DNA of 64,000 nucleotides from UBA6522 sp963664945 (GTDB lineage Bacteria > Pseudomonadota > Gammaproteobacteria > Steroidobacterales > Rariloculaceae): positions 1,736,001-1,800,000 of the forward strand of contig OY761822.1 in assembly GCA_963664945.1 (NCBI GenBank). The letters run 5' to 3'. A model generated the notes under the pieces. That model worked only from the letters and a program-made list of their open reading frames with translations. It had not been told where the DNA came from and searched no databases. Shown here one piece after another: positions 44,514-53,367 of the stretch (position 1 is its first letter; every line of letters starts with the position of its first letter). Position numbers and translations under genes: made by a program.

Positions 44514-44740
44514 TCACTCCCCGCAGTGCGGATCGAGAAACGGCGGGCGGGTGATGCCGGGCTCCACTTCCACCTCGTAGTCCACGACGTCGCGGCCAGG
44601 CCGGGTGAGCTTGGCGCGCCAGGCGCGGATATCGGAGCGCTCGGTCTCGATCAGCCCGCGCGCCTCGAGGTAGTCGAACTCCGTGCGGATGCGCTCGGCG
44701 GTCACGCCGATGTATTCGGCGCGGGCCACGTCCAGGCACA
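44514..44740 (-). pseudogene. N-terminally truncated Mu gp26-position winged-helix protein
   Basis: The C-terminal part resembles small Mu-phage proteins of the VpaChn25_0724 type: GVTAERIRTEFDYLEARGLI is the winged-helix core and PGITRPPFLDP the conserved end. The first half expected in homologues is missing, and the frame stays open right up to the element boundary at 44740. GTG 44729 could still start a 71-residue product. The cut shows that the block's edge was made inside this gene. Confidence 0.65.
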
Positions 44741-45517
44741 GACATCCTCGAAACCTACGATGACATGCGTCCCCGGCTGCAGTCGCTCTACCGGATGACG
44801 GGGGGAAACCCGCGCCTTACGATGATGCTCTACGAACTGATCGCCCACGAATCGGTCGCGAATGTGCAGGATCAGTTCCACCTTCTGCTCGACAGGATAT
44901 CGCCGTTCTATCAGAGCCGACTGAACGACCTGCCGCCCGCTCAACGAGCGCTGCTGGAATGCCTGGCCAGCATGCGCGACCAGGAGAAGACACCAGCCGC
45001 CATTGCTGCGCGAATGCGCATGAGCCAACAGGAGACTTCGTCGCTTCTCAAACGTCTCTCCGACGCCCACTACCTGCGCGTCGCCCAACACCCGCGAGAC
45101 AAGCGCTCGCGTCTTTACACGATCCGCGAGGGTTTCTTCGATATCTGGCTCGCAATGAATCTTTCCCGCAGTGCGCGCAAACGCCTGCCGTTTCTGCTCG
45201 AGTTCTTCAACCTCTTCTACGCAAGCGTCGATGCACGCGAACAGAAGCGCCGCCTGTTGCGCGAGAAACTCAATGCGGAGGGCAGCGTCGATGCAGAAGA
45301 AACTCTCGACTATCTTTGCGAAGTCGAGGAAATGATCGCAGTTTGGGAAATGCACCGAGGCGGCGACATTGAAGAGTTTGCCTATCGGCTCACAGATATG
45401 GGGAAAGGGCTGACGCAACGCACGTTTTCCGAGACCAGACTCAGCTTCCTGCAAGATACGCTTGATACCATCAGCGATCGCGAAGAGCGGGTCATGGGAC
45501 CAGAAGTGTCGGGGTAA
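44741..45517 (+). pseudogene. AAA/archaeal-type ATPase, 3' part
   Basis: Continues the frame broken at 37779: DILETYDDMRPRL, the family signature LYRMTGGNPRLTMMLYELIA, then a winged-helix domain (ALLECLASMRDQEKTPAAIAARMRMSQQETSSLLKRLSDAHYLRV) and a helical C-terminus. ATG 44765 could give a 250-residue fragment without ATPase motifs. The first 5 bp are the right GACAT copy. The sequence is well preserved, so the interruption may be recent. Confidence 0.9.
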
Positions 45518-45554
45518 GTCGCTGGCGGTCGGGCCCGGAGACTGTCGGTCGGAG

Positions 45555-46475
45555 TCAAACGCTGTCGATATACTCGCGCATCATCGCCTTGGCGGCCTCG
45601 TCGGGCATCCGGCCGAACGCCGTGCCGGCATTTTCGGTCATGTGGACGGGATTGCTGGTCTCCGTCAGCACGCAGGTCACGGTGGGATGAGCCAGGATGT
45701 ACTTCAGCGAGAATTGGGCCCAGCTTCCGCAGTCGAACTCCGCTGTCCAGTCGGGTAGCGGCACGCCTTCGAGCCGGTCGAAGTAGGAGCCGTTCATGAA
45801 CGGGCGGTTGATCAGCACGCCCAGGCCCATGTCCGCGGCCAGGGGCAGCAGCCGCTCCTCCGCCCGCCGTTCGGTGATGGAATAGTTGATCTGGATGAAG
45901 TCCGGCGTTTCCCGCTGCAGGAACGCCTCCAGTTGCTCGTAAAGCCCATACTGGGACACCGTGACGCCGATATAGCGGGCATCGCCCGCCGCCTTCCAGT
46001 CCTGGAGGTTGGGCCACTGCACGTCCAGGTCGGCAAGGCTCATGATCTGGGCCAGGTCCAGGGTCTGGCGGCCGTACACTTCCTGGGTCTGGCGGAACTG
46101 TTCGATCCCGGCTTCCTTGCCCGTGCGGTCGATCTTGGTCGTCACGAAGAGGCTGTCCTGCAAGTCGGGTTCCGCAAGCACTTGTCCCAGACCGGTGTCA
46201 TCGGTGACGTCCCTCGGCCAGGTGTCGACCACGCTGCCGCCTCGCGCGCGCAGCGCCCGAAGCACCGCGGCCAGGGGTTCGGTGCCGTGTTCGGAGACTT
46301 CCGATACCACCTTGCTGGAGCCGAGCCCCACGATCGGGAGCATCTCTCCGGTGGAAGGAATCGGGCGCCGGGGCATCGTTTCCTGGCCCAGCGCGGTTTT
46401 CACACCGAACGCCGATAACGCGGCAGCCGCCGACGAAGCCGCGAGAAACTCGCGTCGATTGGTTGTCAGGGTCAT
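45555..46475 (-). CDS. Tat-exported aldo/keto-reductase-like protein lacking catalytic residues
   Basis: 306 residues. Tat signal NRREFLAASSAAAALSAFG, then an AKR-type barrel: PIPSTGEMLPIVGLGSSKV, SLFVTTKIDRTG (catalytic Lys position kept), YIGVTVSQYGLYEQLEAFL, DFIQINYSI and LGVLINRPF. The usual catalytic Tyr segment (D-T-x-x-x-Y) reads VVDTWPRDVTDD, with no Tyr, and the usual His region reads LAQIMSLAD, with no His. So it is probably not a working reductase. The start at 46475 is chosen for the signal. Confidence 0.8.
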   Translation of the reverse strand: MTLTTNRREFLAASSAAAALSAFGVKTALGQETMPRRPIPSTGEMLPIVGLGSSKVVSEVSEHGTEPLAAVLRALRARGGSVVDTWPRDVTDDTGLGQVLAEPDLQDSLFVTTKIDRTGKEAGIEQFRQTQEVYGRQTLDLAQIMSLADLDVQWPNLQDWKAAGDARYIGVTVSQYGLYEQLEAFLQRETPDFIQINYSITERRAEERLLPLAADMGLGVLINRPFMNGSYFDRLEGVPLPDWTAEFDCGSWAQFSLKYILAHPTVTCVLTETSNPVHMTENAGTAFGRMPDEAAKAMMREYIDSV

Positions 46476-46558
46476 TTCACTCTCCTCGCAAGTACTTGCA
46501 GATCCGCGCAAATGGCGGCGGTCGCTGACTGGATGCGATATCCGGCAAAACAGGCCTT

Positions 46559-47578
46559 CTACTTCAGATGCTCATCGAAAAACGCGATGGAATCGGCCAC
46601 GACTTCAAGCTGGACAGGGTCCGGTTCGTACGTGCCGTCCGCGTTGCGCTCCACATAGGCAAAACCATGCAGTTCGTGGTCGTAGCTCTTCCATTGCACG
46701 TCCTTGCCGGCTTCTTCCAGCAGTTCGTAATTGAGCCTGAAGACGTCCTGGTTGTGATCCCGGTCGCGGCCCTGCACGAAGATCGGCAGACCGATGGGCC
46801 CGATGCGCGCCATGGCCAGGTCCTTGTCGATGCGCTGGCGGGTCGCTTCCACATCGGCCGCCAGTTTCTCCGCATCGTACCCGGCCGCGGTCTCGGGCTC
46901 GTCGCGGTCGGCCGGCGCGGTAGTATCCATCGCGCCCACCGAAAGGAAGGCCGCCGAGGCCGGCTCGCTGGCGATCGCCGCGGCGATGCCACCGTAGACG
47001 CTGGCCATCTTCATCAGCATCTCCCCACCGTGGCTCATCCCCATGTAGCCGACCCGGTCGGCGTCGATTTCGGGCAGCGACTTGACGTATTCGATGGTTG
47101 CGATGACGTCTTCGTATTCGAACGGCGGGCGATTCAACACGGCGCGTCCGGACCAGGGTCGGTCCGAGAGCAGCGTACCGTCATAGGGCGGCGACTCGAC
47201 TTCGGAACGGTAGCGCAGCCAGGCGACAGCGTAGCCCGCGTCCAGGAATTGCTCCTGGCTCCAGCTCCGGTTGTGGCTGTAGTGGCGGACATAGCCCAGG
47301 CCCTCGCCGCCGTTTCCAGAGGCGAACAACACGATGGGGAAAGGCCCATCGCCCTCGGGCACGCGCAGGCCGATGGCCGTGTACAGCCCGTCATGGGTCG
47401 CCACCAGGTGATAGGTGACCGGCAGGGCCGATCCTGCGATCTCTTCGGTGTCGTAAACGAGACCGGTCTGGGCTTTCGCTACCGGGCACAACAGCACGGC
47501 GGTTGCGGCGGCAACCAGGGCGGATGACACAGGGGCGCCATTCCGGGAGAATCGTGTTTGCGAACGAGTCATGTTCAT
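46559..47578 (-). CDS. Exported alpha/beta hydrolase (dienelactone-hydrolase-like)
   Basis: 339 residues. The signal peptide ends CPVAKAQ. The nucleophile elbow is GYMGMSHGGEM (Ser of G-x-S-x-G, about residue 185), LPIFVQGRDRDHN has the acid-loop position, and YDHELHGFAYVER supplies the catalytic His. It probably hydrolyses an ester or acts as a peptidase of the S9/DLH fold in the periplasm. It is transcribed in the same direction as the AKR-like gene 83 bp downstream, possibly together with it. Confidence 0.87.
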   Translation of the reverse strand: MNMTRSQTRFSRNGAPVSSALVAAATAVLLCPVAKAQTGLVYDTEEIAGSALPVTYHLVATHDGLYTAIGLRVPEGDGPFPIVLFASGNGGEGLGYVRHYSHNRSWSQEQFLDAGYAVAWLRYRSEVESPPYDGTLLSDRPWSGRAVLNRPPFEYEDVIATIEYVKSLPEIDADRVGYMGMSHGGEMLMKMASVYGGIAAAIASEPASAAFLSVGAMDTTAPADRDEPETAAGYDAEKLAADVEATRQRIDKDLAMARIGPIGLPIFVQGRDRDHNQDVFRLNYELLEEAGKDVQWKSYDHELHGFAYVERNADGTYEPDPVQLEVVADSIAFFDEHLK

Positions 47579-47729
47579 TTCCTCATTTTCTTGTTGTGAT
47601 CGCTTCTTGTCGTCATCGGCCCCGTGGAACGGGTCCGCATCCATACCAACTCTACTATCCGAAGCGTCCCGGTCCAACAACAAGCCAGCCGGGACAGCGT
47701 TAACGTTTTTTCAGGCTACACTGAGGGGC

Positions 47730-48818
47730 ATGCGTTGCGCGTGCAAGGGAATCCGACGGCGGCGGCTTTGGCCCGCCGCGCTGTCGCTGCTCTGGCTGTT
47801 GCCGGCCGCCACCGCGAGCGCCCAGCAGACCGTGCCGCTCACGGTCGTCAGCGGTTATCCGCCCACCGCCCTGTGGGTGGAAACCTTCCTCACCCACTTC
47901 ATCCCCGAAGCGGACCGGCTGCTCGGCGCCGAGGGACGCTACGAGATTGACTGGAACACCCCTCTCGGCAGTCTGACGCGGCCCAGCGGCGCGTTCGAGG
48001 CCGTCCAGTACGGCGTCGCCGACATCGGCATCATCACGACGCCGTTTCACGCTGACAAGATCCCGTTCTACAACATCAGCTACGTCACACCGTTCGTGAC
48101 CACCGACATCGGACTCGTGGTGCGCACCGTCAGCGAACTTCACGACCGCTACCCCGCACTTGCCGAGTTGTGGAGCGATTACCGGCAGGTCTACCTGGTC
48201 GCTGCAGGACTGGTGGATTCCTACCACGCGCTGATGAACCGGCCCATCGGAACGCTCGACGAGTTCCGGGGACTGAAGATGTCCGGAATCGGCATGAACC
48301 TGCTCTATTTCGAAGGCGTGGGCGCGGTCGGGGTGCCCAGCCCGCTCGTGGACTTCTACACCAACCTGTCCACGGGCCTGACCGACGGCGCCATCGTCTG
48401 GCCGGAGGCGATCATCTCCTACAAGCTCCACGAGGTCGGCCCCTACCTCGTGGATGCGCGTCTTGGAGCGGTAAGTTCGGTCGCGCTGAGCGCCAACGAA
48501 CGCACCTGGAACCGGCTGCCCGAAGAGGTGCGCCACGCTCTGCGCGCCGCGGCGCAAGTCTATCGCGATGCGCTTGCACGGGAGACCGTCCGCAGAAGCG
48601 AGCGGGCGATGGCATCCTTCCGGACGCTGGGCGGGACCATCGTCCGGCTCTCCGACGACCAGCGCCGCGCGTGGGCCGCTTCCGTCCCCGACCTGGCCGG
48701 CGCCTGGGTGGCCGACATCGAGCGTCGCGGCCTCCCCGGCCGCGAACTCCTCTCGGCCTACATGGCCACCATGCGAGAGAACGACCAGCCCATAATGCGC
48801 CACTGGGACGCGGAATAA
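47730..48818 (+). CDS. TRAP transporter substrate-binding protein (DctP family)
   Basis: 362 residues with signal peptide (LPAATASAQ). The DctP fold shows GSLTRPSGAFEAVQYGVADIGIITTPFH, then DEFRGLKMSGIG, the carboxylate-binding segment, and LTDGAIVWPEAIISYKLHEVGPYL. TRAP binding proteins deliver organic acids to DctQM membrane subunits, but none is in the window. It is divergent from the hydrolase gene and precedes a convergent DASS symporter. It may act with permeases elsewhere. Confidence 0.9.
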   Translation: MRCACKGIRRRRLWPAALSLLWLLPAATASAQQTVPLTVVSGYPPTALWVETFLTHFIPEADRLLGAEGRYEIDWNTPLGSLTRPSGAFEAVQYGVADIGIITTPFHADKIPFYNISYVTPFVTTDIGLVVRTVSELHDRYPALAELWSDYRQVYLVAAGLVDSYHALMNRPIGTLDEFRGLKMSGIGMNLLYFEGVGAVGVPSPLVDFYTNLSTGLTDGAIVWPEAIISYKLHEVGPYLVDARLGAVSSVALSANERTWNRLPEEVRHALRAAAQVYRDALARETVRRSERAMASFRTLGGTIVRLSDDQRRAWAASVPDLAGAWVADIERRGLPGRELLSAYMATMRENDQPIMRHWDAE

Positions 48819-48828
48819 CCGAGGCGTA

Positions 48829-49030
48829 GCGGAGGTGTGTGCGGGCAGCCCTTTTTCGCGTCGTGGGCTCGGCGCGGGGCCATGGAAGGCCAGGAGCGCC
48901 GAGCCCCGATAGGAGTTTTCGCCCCGGCGACCGGCGCGCTGCCGCACAGGGAAAAGGGTTTTTCCATGCAAGCCCGCCAGGGATGGCGGGCGAGTTTTAG
49001 CGAAAAAGGGCTGCCCGCACACGCCTCCGC
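48829..49030. repeat. 202-bp inverted-repeat element with 31-bp arms
   Basis: Arms 48829-48859 and 49000-49030 are complementary with one mismatch (core GTGCGGGCAGCCCTTTTTCG). Inside are further stems: GGGCTCGGCG/CGCCGAGCCC, GGAAAA/TTTTCC and CCCGCCAGGGATGGCGGG. It sits between convergent genes, so it may double as a terminator. Overlapping open frames are by-products of the symmetry. Confidence 0.75.
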
Positions 49031-49055
49031 GGTACACGAGCGACACCCCCGACCG

Positions 49056-49106
49056 TATCAGGCGGTCGAACGTGTCAGACAGTCCAACGTGTCAGGCAGT
49101 CGAAAA
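49056..49106. repeat. Three 17-bp repeats at the DASS gene 3' end
   Basis: tatcaggcggtcgaacg, tgtcagacagtccaacg and tgtcaggcagtcgaaaa. The array crosses the stop codon of the DASS gene at 49092, so its last copy encodes the final residues of the transporter. Confidence 0.8.
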
Positions 49107-50516
49107 CGTCGGCCAGTAGAGCGCCAGCAGGTATCCGACGATCACGATGGCGAACAACGATAGCAGGCAGGCCCAGAAGCCCTTGACGGCCATTGTTCTC
49201 AGGTTGATTCCGTAACCCGCCGCCACCGCCGGACCGCCCGCCGATGTCGGCAGCATGTAGCCGCAGTTGCCCACCGCGGCGACGATGTAGACGAAGGGCA
49301 GCGGGTTCATTTCGAGGCTCTGGAAGGTGCTGATGGTAATGGGCACGATGATCGCCACGGCTGCGGTGTTGTTGGTGATCTGGGTCAGCAGCAGCGTCAG
49401 GCCCGCGAACACCAGCACGGCGAGGAATCCCCCACCGCTGGCATAGGGCAGCAGGGCGTCGGCGATGTAGCCGGCCGTACCGGTCTCGCCGAGCACACGG
49501 CCCAGCGCGGTGCCGCCGGCGAATAGGTAGAACAGCCCCCACATCATCCGCTTCTGGGCGTATTCCCAGGTCATCAGGTTTTCGCCCTGTGGACGCAGCA
49601 GAAAACACACGATGGCGCAGATCAGGAACGCGTACGCCGGCGTCAGCGCCGGGAAAACGGCTGCGTACAGCGGGCGCGTGAAGGCGAGCAGCGCAGCGAT
49701 CGCGAACAGCACGAACCCCCACTTTTCCTGAACGCTCATGGGGCCCAGCGACTTGAGTTCTCCCATGAAGAAGTCCCGCGTGCCCTCAACCTCGCCGATC
49801 TCGGGCTTGAACGCGAACCGCACGTAGAGAAACGTCACCAGCATCACGGCGAGGCTCAGGGGCACGAAGCGCACCACCCAGGTCGCGAACAGGAACTCCT
49901 CGCCCGTGACCAGTTCCTGGATGTACTCCATGGCCAGCAAATTCGGCGCCCCGGCCAGCGGCGTCATGGCGCCGCCGGCGCTGGTGCCCCAGGCCACCGC
50001 GATCACCAGCGCGGTGCCCAGGTTGCTTTCCCACAGGTCTTCGATGCCTATGTAACGCAGCATGGCCACGACAATGGGGATCATGGTCGCCGCGACAATG
50101 GTATTGGGCAGGAAGGCGCTCAGGAACATGCCGATGGCAAACCACGACATGATCTGGCGCGTGGTATTGGTGCCGACGCCGATCAGCGAACCCAGGGCGA
50201 TGCGCCGGTCCAACCCCCACCGCGTCCAGCAGGTGGTGAGCACGTTGGCCGACAGCAGCAGGATGACCAGCTCCGCCGCGTACGCCGGCAGGATTCGGTC
50301 CATGGGCGCGAAATCGAATATCGCCACCGTGGCAAGCGGCAGAAACCCGGTGACGGCCAGATGCACCGGGCGGGTGATCCACCACAGCGCCATCCAGAAC
50401 AGCAGCCCGAGGCTGCAGCGGATATCGTAGGGCAGCCCGCCAAGGGGCAGCAGCAACAGGGCCGCGAACACCGCAGGCCCCGCGATCACGTAGATTGTTC
50501 TGCGCCCGTCATCCAT
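49092..50516 (-). CDS. DASS/SLC13-family sodium-coupled anion symporter
   Basis: 474 residues with about 11-12 membrane segments. Family signatures are visible in both repeats: FLPNTIVAATMIPIVVAML and GTSAGGAMTPLAGAPNLLAM in the first half, and LTQITNNTAAVAIIVPITIS in the second; the SNT/TNNT motifs bind Na+ and carboxylate. The substrate is likely a di- or tricarboxylate, or sulphate. The start at 50516 opens MDDGRRTIYVIAGPAVFAALL. The C-terminus FSTA is encoded by a 17-bp repeat array. Confidence 0.92.
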   Translation of the reverse strand: MDDGRRTIYVIAGPAVFAALLLLPLGGLPYDIRCSLGLLFWMALWWITRPVHLAVTGFLPLATVAIFDFAPMDRILPAYAAELVILLLSANVLTTCWTRWGLDRRIALGSLIGVGTNTTRQIMSWFAIGMFLSAFLPNTIVAATMIPIVVAMLRYIGIEDLWESNLGTALVIAVAWGTSAGGAMTPLAGAPNLLAMEYIQELVTGEEFLFATWVVRFVPLSLAVMLVTFLYVRFAFKPEIGEVEGTRDFFMGELKSLGPMSVQEKWGFVLFAIAALLAFTRPLYAAVFPALTPAYAFLICAIVCFLLRPQGENLMTWEYAQKRMMWGLFYLFAGGTALGRVLGETGTAGYIADALLPYASGGGFLAVLVFAGLTLLLTQITNNTAAVAIIVPITISTFQSLEMNPLPFVYIVAAVGNCGYMLPTSAGGPAVAAGYGINLRTMAVKGFWACLLSLFAIVIVGYLLALYWPTFSTA

Positions 50517-50840
50517 CGCCGCACCCGTTGGTTGCCTATTTTCCCGGGATCTGCCCGGGCGTGTAGCGTCAGGCTCCCGGTGGCCCCTTAGTAGACAGGC
50601 ACCGTGGCGCGGTCGCCGAAGGCCGCGTCGCCGGTGACGATGAATTCGGAATGCGTGTCCTGAGCGTGGGCTGCGAACGTGACGGTGATGCCGACGATAG
50701 CGGAAAGCGCCGTCCCGGCCCAGATGCCGGATTGCTCATGTCTCATGATGATGCTCCTCATTATTGTTCTATCGCTGGAGATTGCCGACCGGATCGGCGC
50801 TACAATCGAGAGAAAACCGAGAACAGCGAGAATACTACCC

Positions 50841-52715
50841 ATGAACAGCGCATTCCGCACCCGTCCGTCAGCCATTTTCCCTGCCATTGTGCTTGTGGCG
50901 TCAAGCATCGTGGGACAATCGGCGCTACCGCAGACCCTGGTGATCCAGGGCGGCACCCTGATCGACGGCAACGGCGGCACGCCGGTGGAGGACGCCGTCG
51001 TGGTTGTCGACGGCAACCGGATCGAGAGCGTTTCCAGCGGCGACGCCGCGTCCGCCGACGATGAGGCCACGGTGATCGACGCCGCCGGCAAGTTCATCGT
51101 GCCGGGCCTGTGGGACTCCCAGGTCAGCTATAGCTGGTACTACGGCGAGATCATGCTCAACTACGGCATCACCTCGACCATCGACGTGGGCAATTCCGGG
51201 GAGGTCGCCATCGCGCACCGGGATGCGGTGCACGCGGGCCACCTGCGCGCACCGCGCACCTATTCCGGGGTTTCGCGCCTCAACCGGATCCCCGACGGCG
51301 GCACGGGGCTGGAAACCGTCCTCACCCCGGCCCGCGACCCGCACTCCGTGGACGAGGCCCGGGAACTGGCCCGGGCCTTCATCGAGGCCGGCGCGGACGC
51401 GCTGATGTTCAACGACGGTTCGCTGCCGATGGAGTACTACATCGCCGGCATCGAGGAAGCCGACCGCACCGGCACCCCCGTCTTCACGCGGTCCTACGGC
51501 CCGGTGTACGGTCCATGGGAGGCGGTCGAGCGCACCTCGCACAACCTGCCCCATTCGGCGGGCATCTGGGCCGCGGTCACCGATCCGGCGCCGGGTCCGG
51601 ACGACCCGCGCGACTGGCTGGACATGTACGCCGACATGGACGATGAGCGCGCCCGGGCACTCATCGAGCGCCTGGTGGCCAACAACACCGCGCTGACGCC
51701 GACCTTCATGGCCAACTTCAGGGGTTATCCGGCGGGCTGGGCGGAGTTCGAGGCGCGCGACCGCGCGTTCTTCGACGAGGCGGATCCGAACCTCATGGCC
51801 TACTACCCGCCGGCCCGCAGGCAGGCGGCGCTGGCCTTCTACGGGCAGCGCGGGCCGCCCTGGAGCGTGGGCGACGAGGCCGCCCGGCAGCGCAAGATGG
51901 AAGGATTTCAGAACGCGCTGCGATTCCACAAGATGTTCGTCGACGCCGGCGGACGCCTGGCGCCGGGCGCCAACACCAACCCTTCCCGGGTGCCGGGCGA
52001 GAACCTGCACCACGAGATCGCCGTCTTCGTCGAGGCCGGCGTGACCCCGATGCAGATCCTCCAGGGCGCCACCCGGTGGTCGGCCGAAATGCTGCTGCTC
52101 GGTGAAGAGATCGGCACGGTGGAGGCCGGCAAGCTCGCCGACATCATCATCGTCGACGAGGACCCGCTTCAAGACATCGCCAACCTGCGCGCCATCGATA
52201 CGGTGATCATGAACGGCAGGGTGGTGGAACGCGGCTACGACATCGGCTACCACGACCCCTACCGGCGCAATTCCGAGCTCAACCCGCCCGTGGAGTCCCT
52301 GCACTGGGTGGTGGCGTTCCGCGACGCGAGTTTCAACAAGCGCGGTTTCCGCTACGTGGGGCGCCCGCCGGGTGGGCCGGGGACCCCTCTGCCCAATCCC
52401 GTGGAAGCGCCGCAGCCGGCCATCGAGACGATCGCGCCGGTGATGGTGACCGCGGGCGACCCGACCACCACCGTGACGCTGACGGGCTTCAACTTCGTGC
52501 GCAGGTCACGGGTCTACTACAACGGTACGCCGGTCCCTTACCGGGCGCTGAGCCCGACGCAACTGGAAGTCACCATCGATTCGAGCCTGCTGCATCAGCC
52601 CGGCTGGTCCGACATCGTGGTGGTCAACCCCGAGCCGCTCAACCCGGAACTGGGCTACCCGTGGGGCAACGGCACCTCGAACAAGGCGCACCTGGTGGTC
52701 AGGTTCCCCGACTAG
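50841..52715 (+). CDS. Exported amidohydrolase-like protein without HxH motif, plus C-terminal IPT/TIG domain
   Basis: 624 residues. A signal peptide is followed by an amidohydrolase scaffold (LVIQGGTLIDGNGGTPVEDAVVVVDGNRI; LQGATRWSAEMLLLGEEIGTVEAGKLADIIIVDEDPL). At the strand where VPGLxDxHxH is expected it reads VPGLWDSQVSYSW, so both metal His are gone. The late Asp region reads PGANTNPSR. From about residue 530 an immunoglobulin-like IPT/TIG domain follows (ETIAPVMVTAGDPTTTVTLTGFNF). It is probably a binding or structural protein derived from an enzyme. ATG 50841 is chosen for the signal peptide. Confidence 0.85.
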   Translation: MNSAFRTRPSAIFPAIVLVASSIVGQSALPQTLVIQGGTLIDGNGGTPVEDAVVVVDGNRIESVSSGDAASADDEATVIDAAGKFIVPGLWDSQVSYSWYYGEIMLNYGITSTIDVGNSGEVAIAHRDAVHAGHLRAPRTYSGVSRLNRIPDGGTGLETVLTPARDPHSVDEARELARAFIEAGADALMFNDGSLPMEYYIAGIEEADRTGTPVFTRSYGPVYGPWEAVERTSHNLPHSAGIWAAVTDPAPGPDDPRDWLDMYADMDDERARALIERLVANNTALTPTFMANFRGYPAGWAEFEARDRAFFDEADPNLMAYYPPARRQAALAFYGQRGPPWSVGDEAARQRKMEGFQNALRFHKMFVDAGGRLAPGANTNPSRVPGENLHHEIAVFVEAGVTPMQILQGATRWSAEMLLLGEEIGTVEAGKLADIIIVDEDPLQDIANLRAIDTVIMNGRVVERGYDIGYHDPYRRNSELNPPVESLHWVVAFRDASFNKRGFRYVGRPPGGPGTPLPNPVEAPQPAIETIAPVMVTAGDPTTTVTLTGFNFVRRSRVYYNGTPVPYRALSPTQLEVTIDSSLLHQPGWSDIVVVNPEPLNPELGYPWGNGTSNKAHLVVRFPD

Positions 52716-52760
52716 GGCGGCAGGCGCCGCCTGGACATTGCAATACTGGATATGGGTGCG

Positions 52761-53177
52761 TCAGTTGCGTGCAGCGCGGCGATTGTCCAGGCAGAATGAA
52801 TCCCAGGCGTGGGCTGCGATGAGCAGGCAGAAGTACAGCGTGTAGTGCATGTTATTGCCGGCCGTGGCCCAGTCCTGCCGAGTGGTGTTGCCGAACAGCA
52901 GCGCCAGCATCATCAGCGCGCCGCCCACGCAGCTCCACCATGTGAACAGCCCCAGCGTCAGCAGGGCGCCGAGCGCCAGCTCGTAATACGGCAGTACGTG
53001 GAGGAAGATCCGGACCCAGATTTCCGGCAGAAAGGAATCGCTGAAGGTGGCCACCAGCCCCTCGACCCAGGCGCCGGTGTCGTTGATGATCCGCATGAAG
53101 CCATGAAAGAACATGTTGACCCCGAGCGTGATGCGAAACAGTGCGTAGGCCATTCGATAGCTTGTCTCCGGATTCAT
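52761..53177 (-). CDS. DoxX-family membrane protein
   Basis: 138 residues with four membrane helices: LFRITLGVNMFFHGFMRI, LHVLPYYELALGALLTLGLF, VGGALMMLALLFGNT and YTLYFCLLIAAHAW. The FHG...RI and PYYEL positions fit the DoxX/DoxD quinone-linked family. The start at 53177 gives the family N-terminus MNPETSYRMAYALFR with GGAG upstream. It is divergent from the DUF6152 cluster. A role in membrane redox balance is a family-level guess. Confidence 0.82.
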   Translation of the reverse strand: MNPETSYRMAYALFRITLGVNMFFHGFMRIINDTGAWVEGLVATFSDSFLPEIWVRIFLHVLPYYELALGALLTLGLFTWWSCVGGALMMLALLFGNTTRQDWATAGNNMHYTLYFCLLIAAHAWDSFCLDNRRAARN

Positions 53178-53367
53178 TGCGGCTCCTCCAGGGTGGTCTT
53201 CGCGCCCATCCCGACCTCGGTCGCACGGGCGCCCCGCCGCAAGCTTCCCCCGCTGCACGTCCGCGGTCAAGCGTGCGATACGGTAAATTGATATGCTGTC
53301 GTTCAGCAGAAGAACAATGGCGCGCACCGTACGAAGAACGCGATCGGAACGAAACTCCGGTGCCCGG

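Larger units (their letters stand above)
37780..44740 (-). mobile_element. Mu-like phage head-gene block inserted in an ATPase gene
   Basis: 6,961 bp between 5-bp repeats. The left end TGTAGACGGACAT and the reverse-complemented right end TGTGCCTGGACGT share TGT....GGAC.T. All genes are on the minus strand in Mu order: gp26-like remnant, gp27 (DUF3486), terminase large subunit, portal (DUF935), F-like head protein, a small protein, and DUF5131. No transposase, repressor, capsid or tail gene is present. The 5-bp duplication and TG/CA ends fit Mu-type transposition. However, the gp26-like frame runs to the very end, leaving no room for a full Mu left end, so this is a deleted or satellite-like derivative. 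Confidence 0.82.

Noticed and set aside
48837..49163. 108-residue frame inside the inverted-repeat element
   Set aside because: Its two halves mirror the inverted arms, as expected from the symmetry; no start signals.
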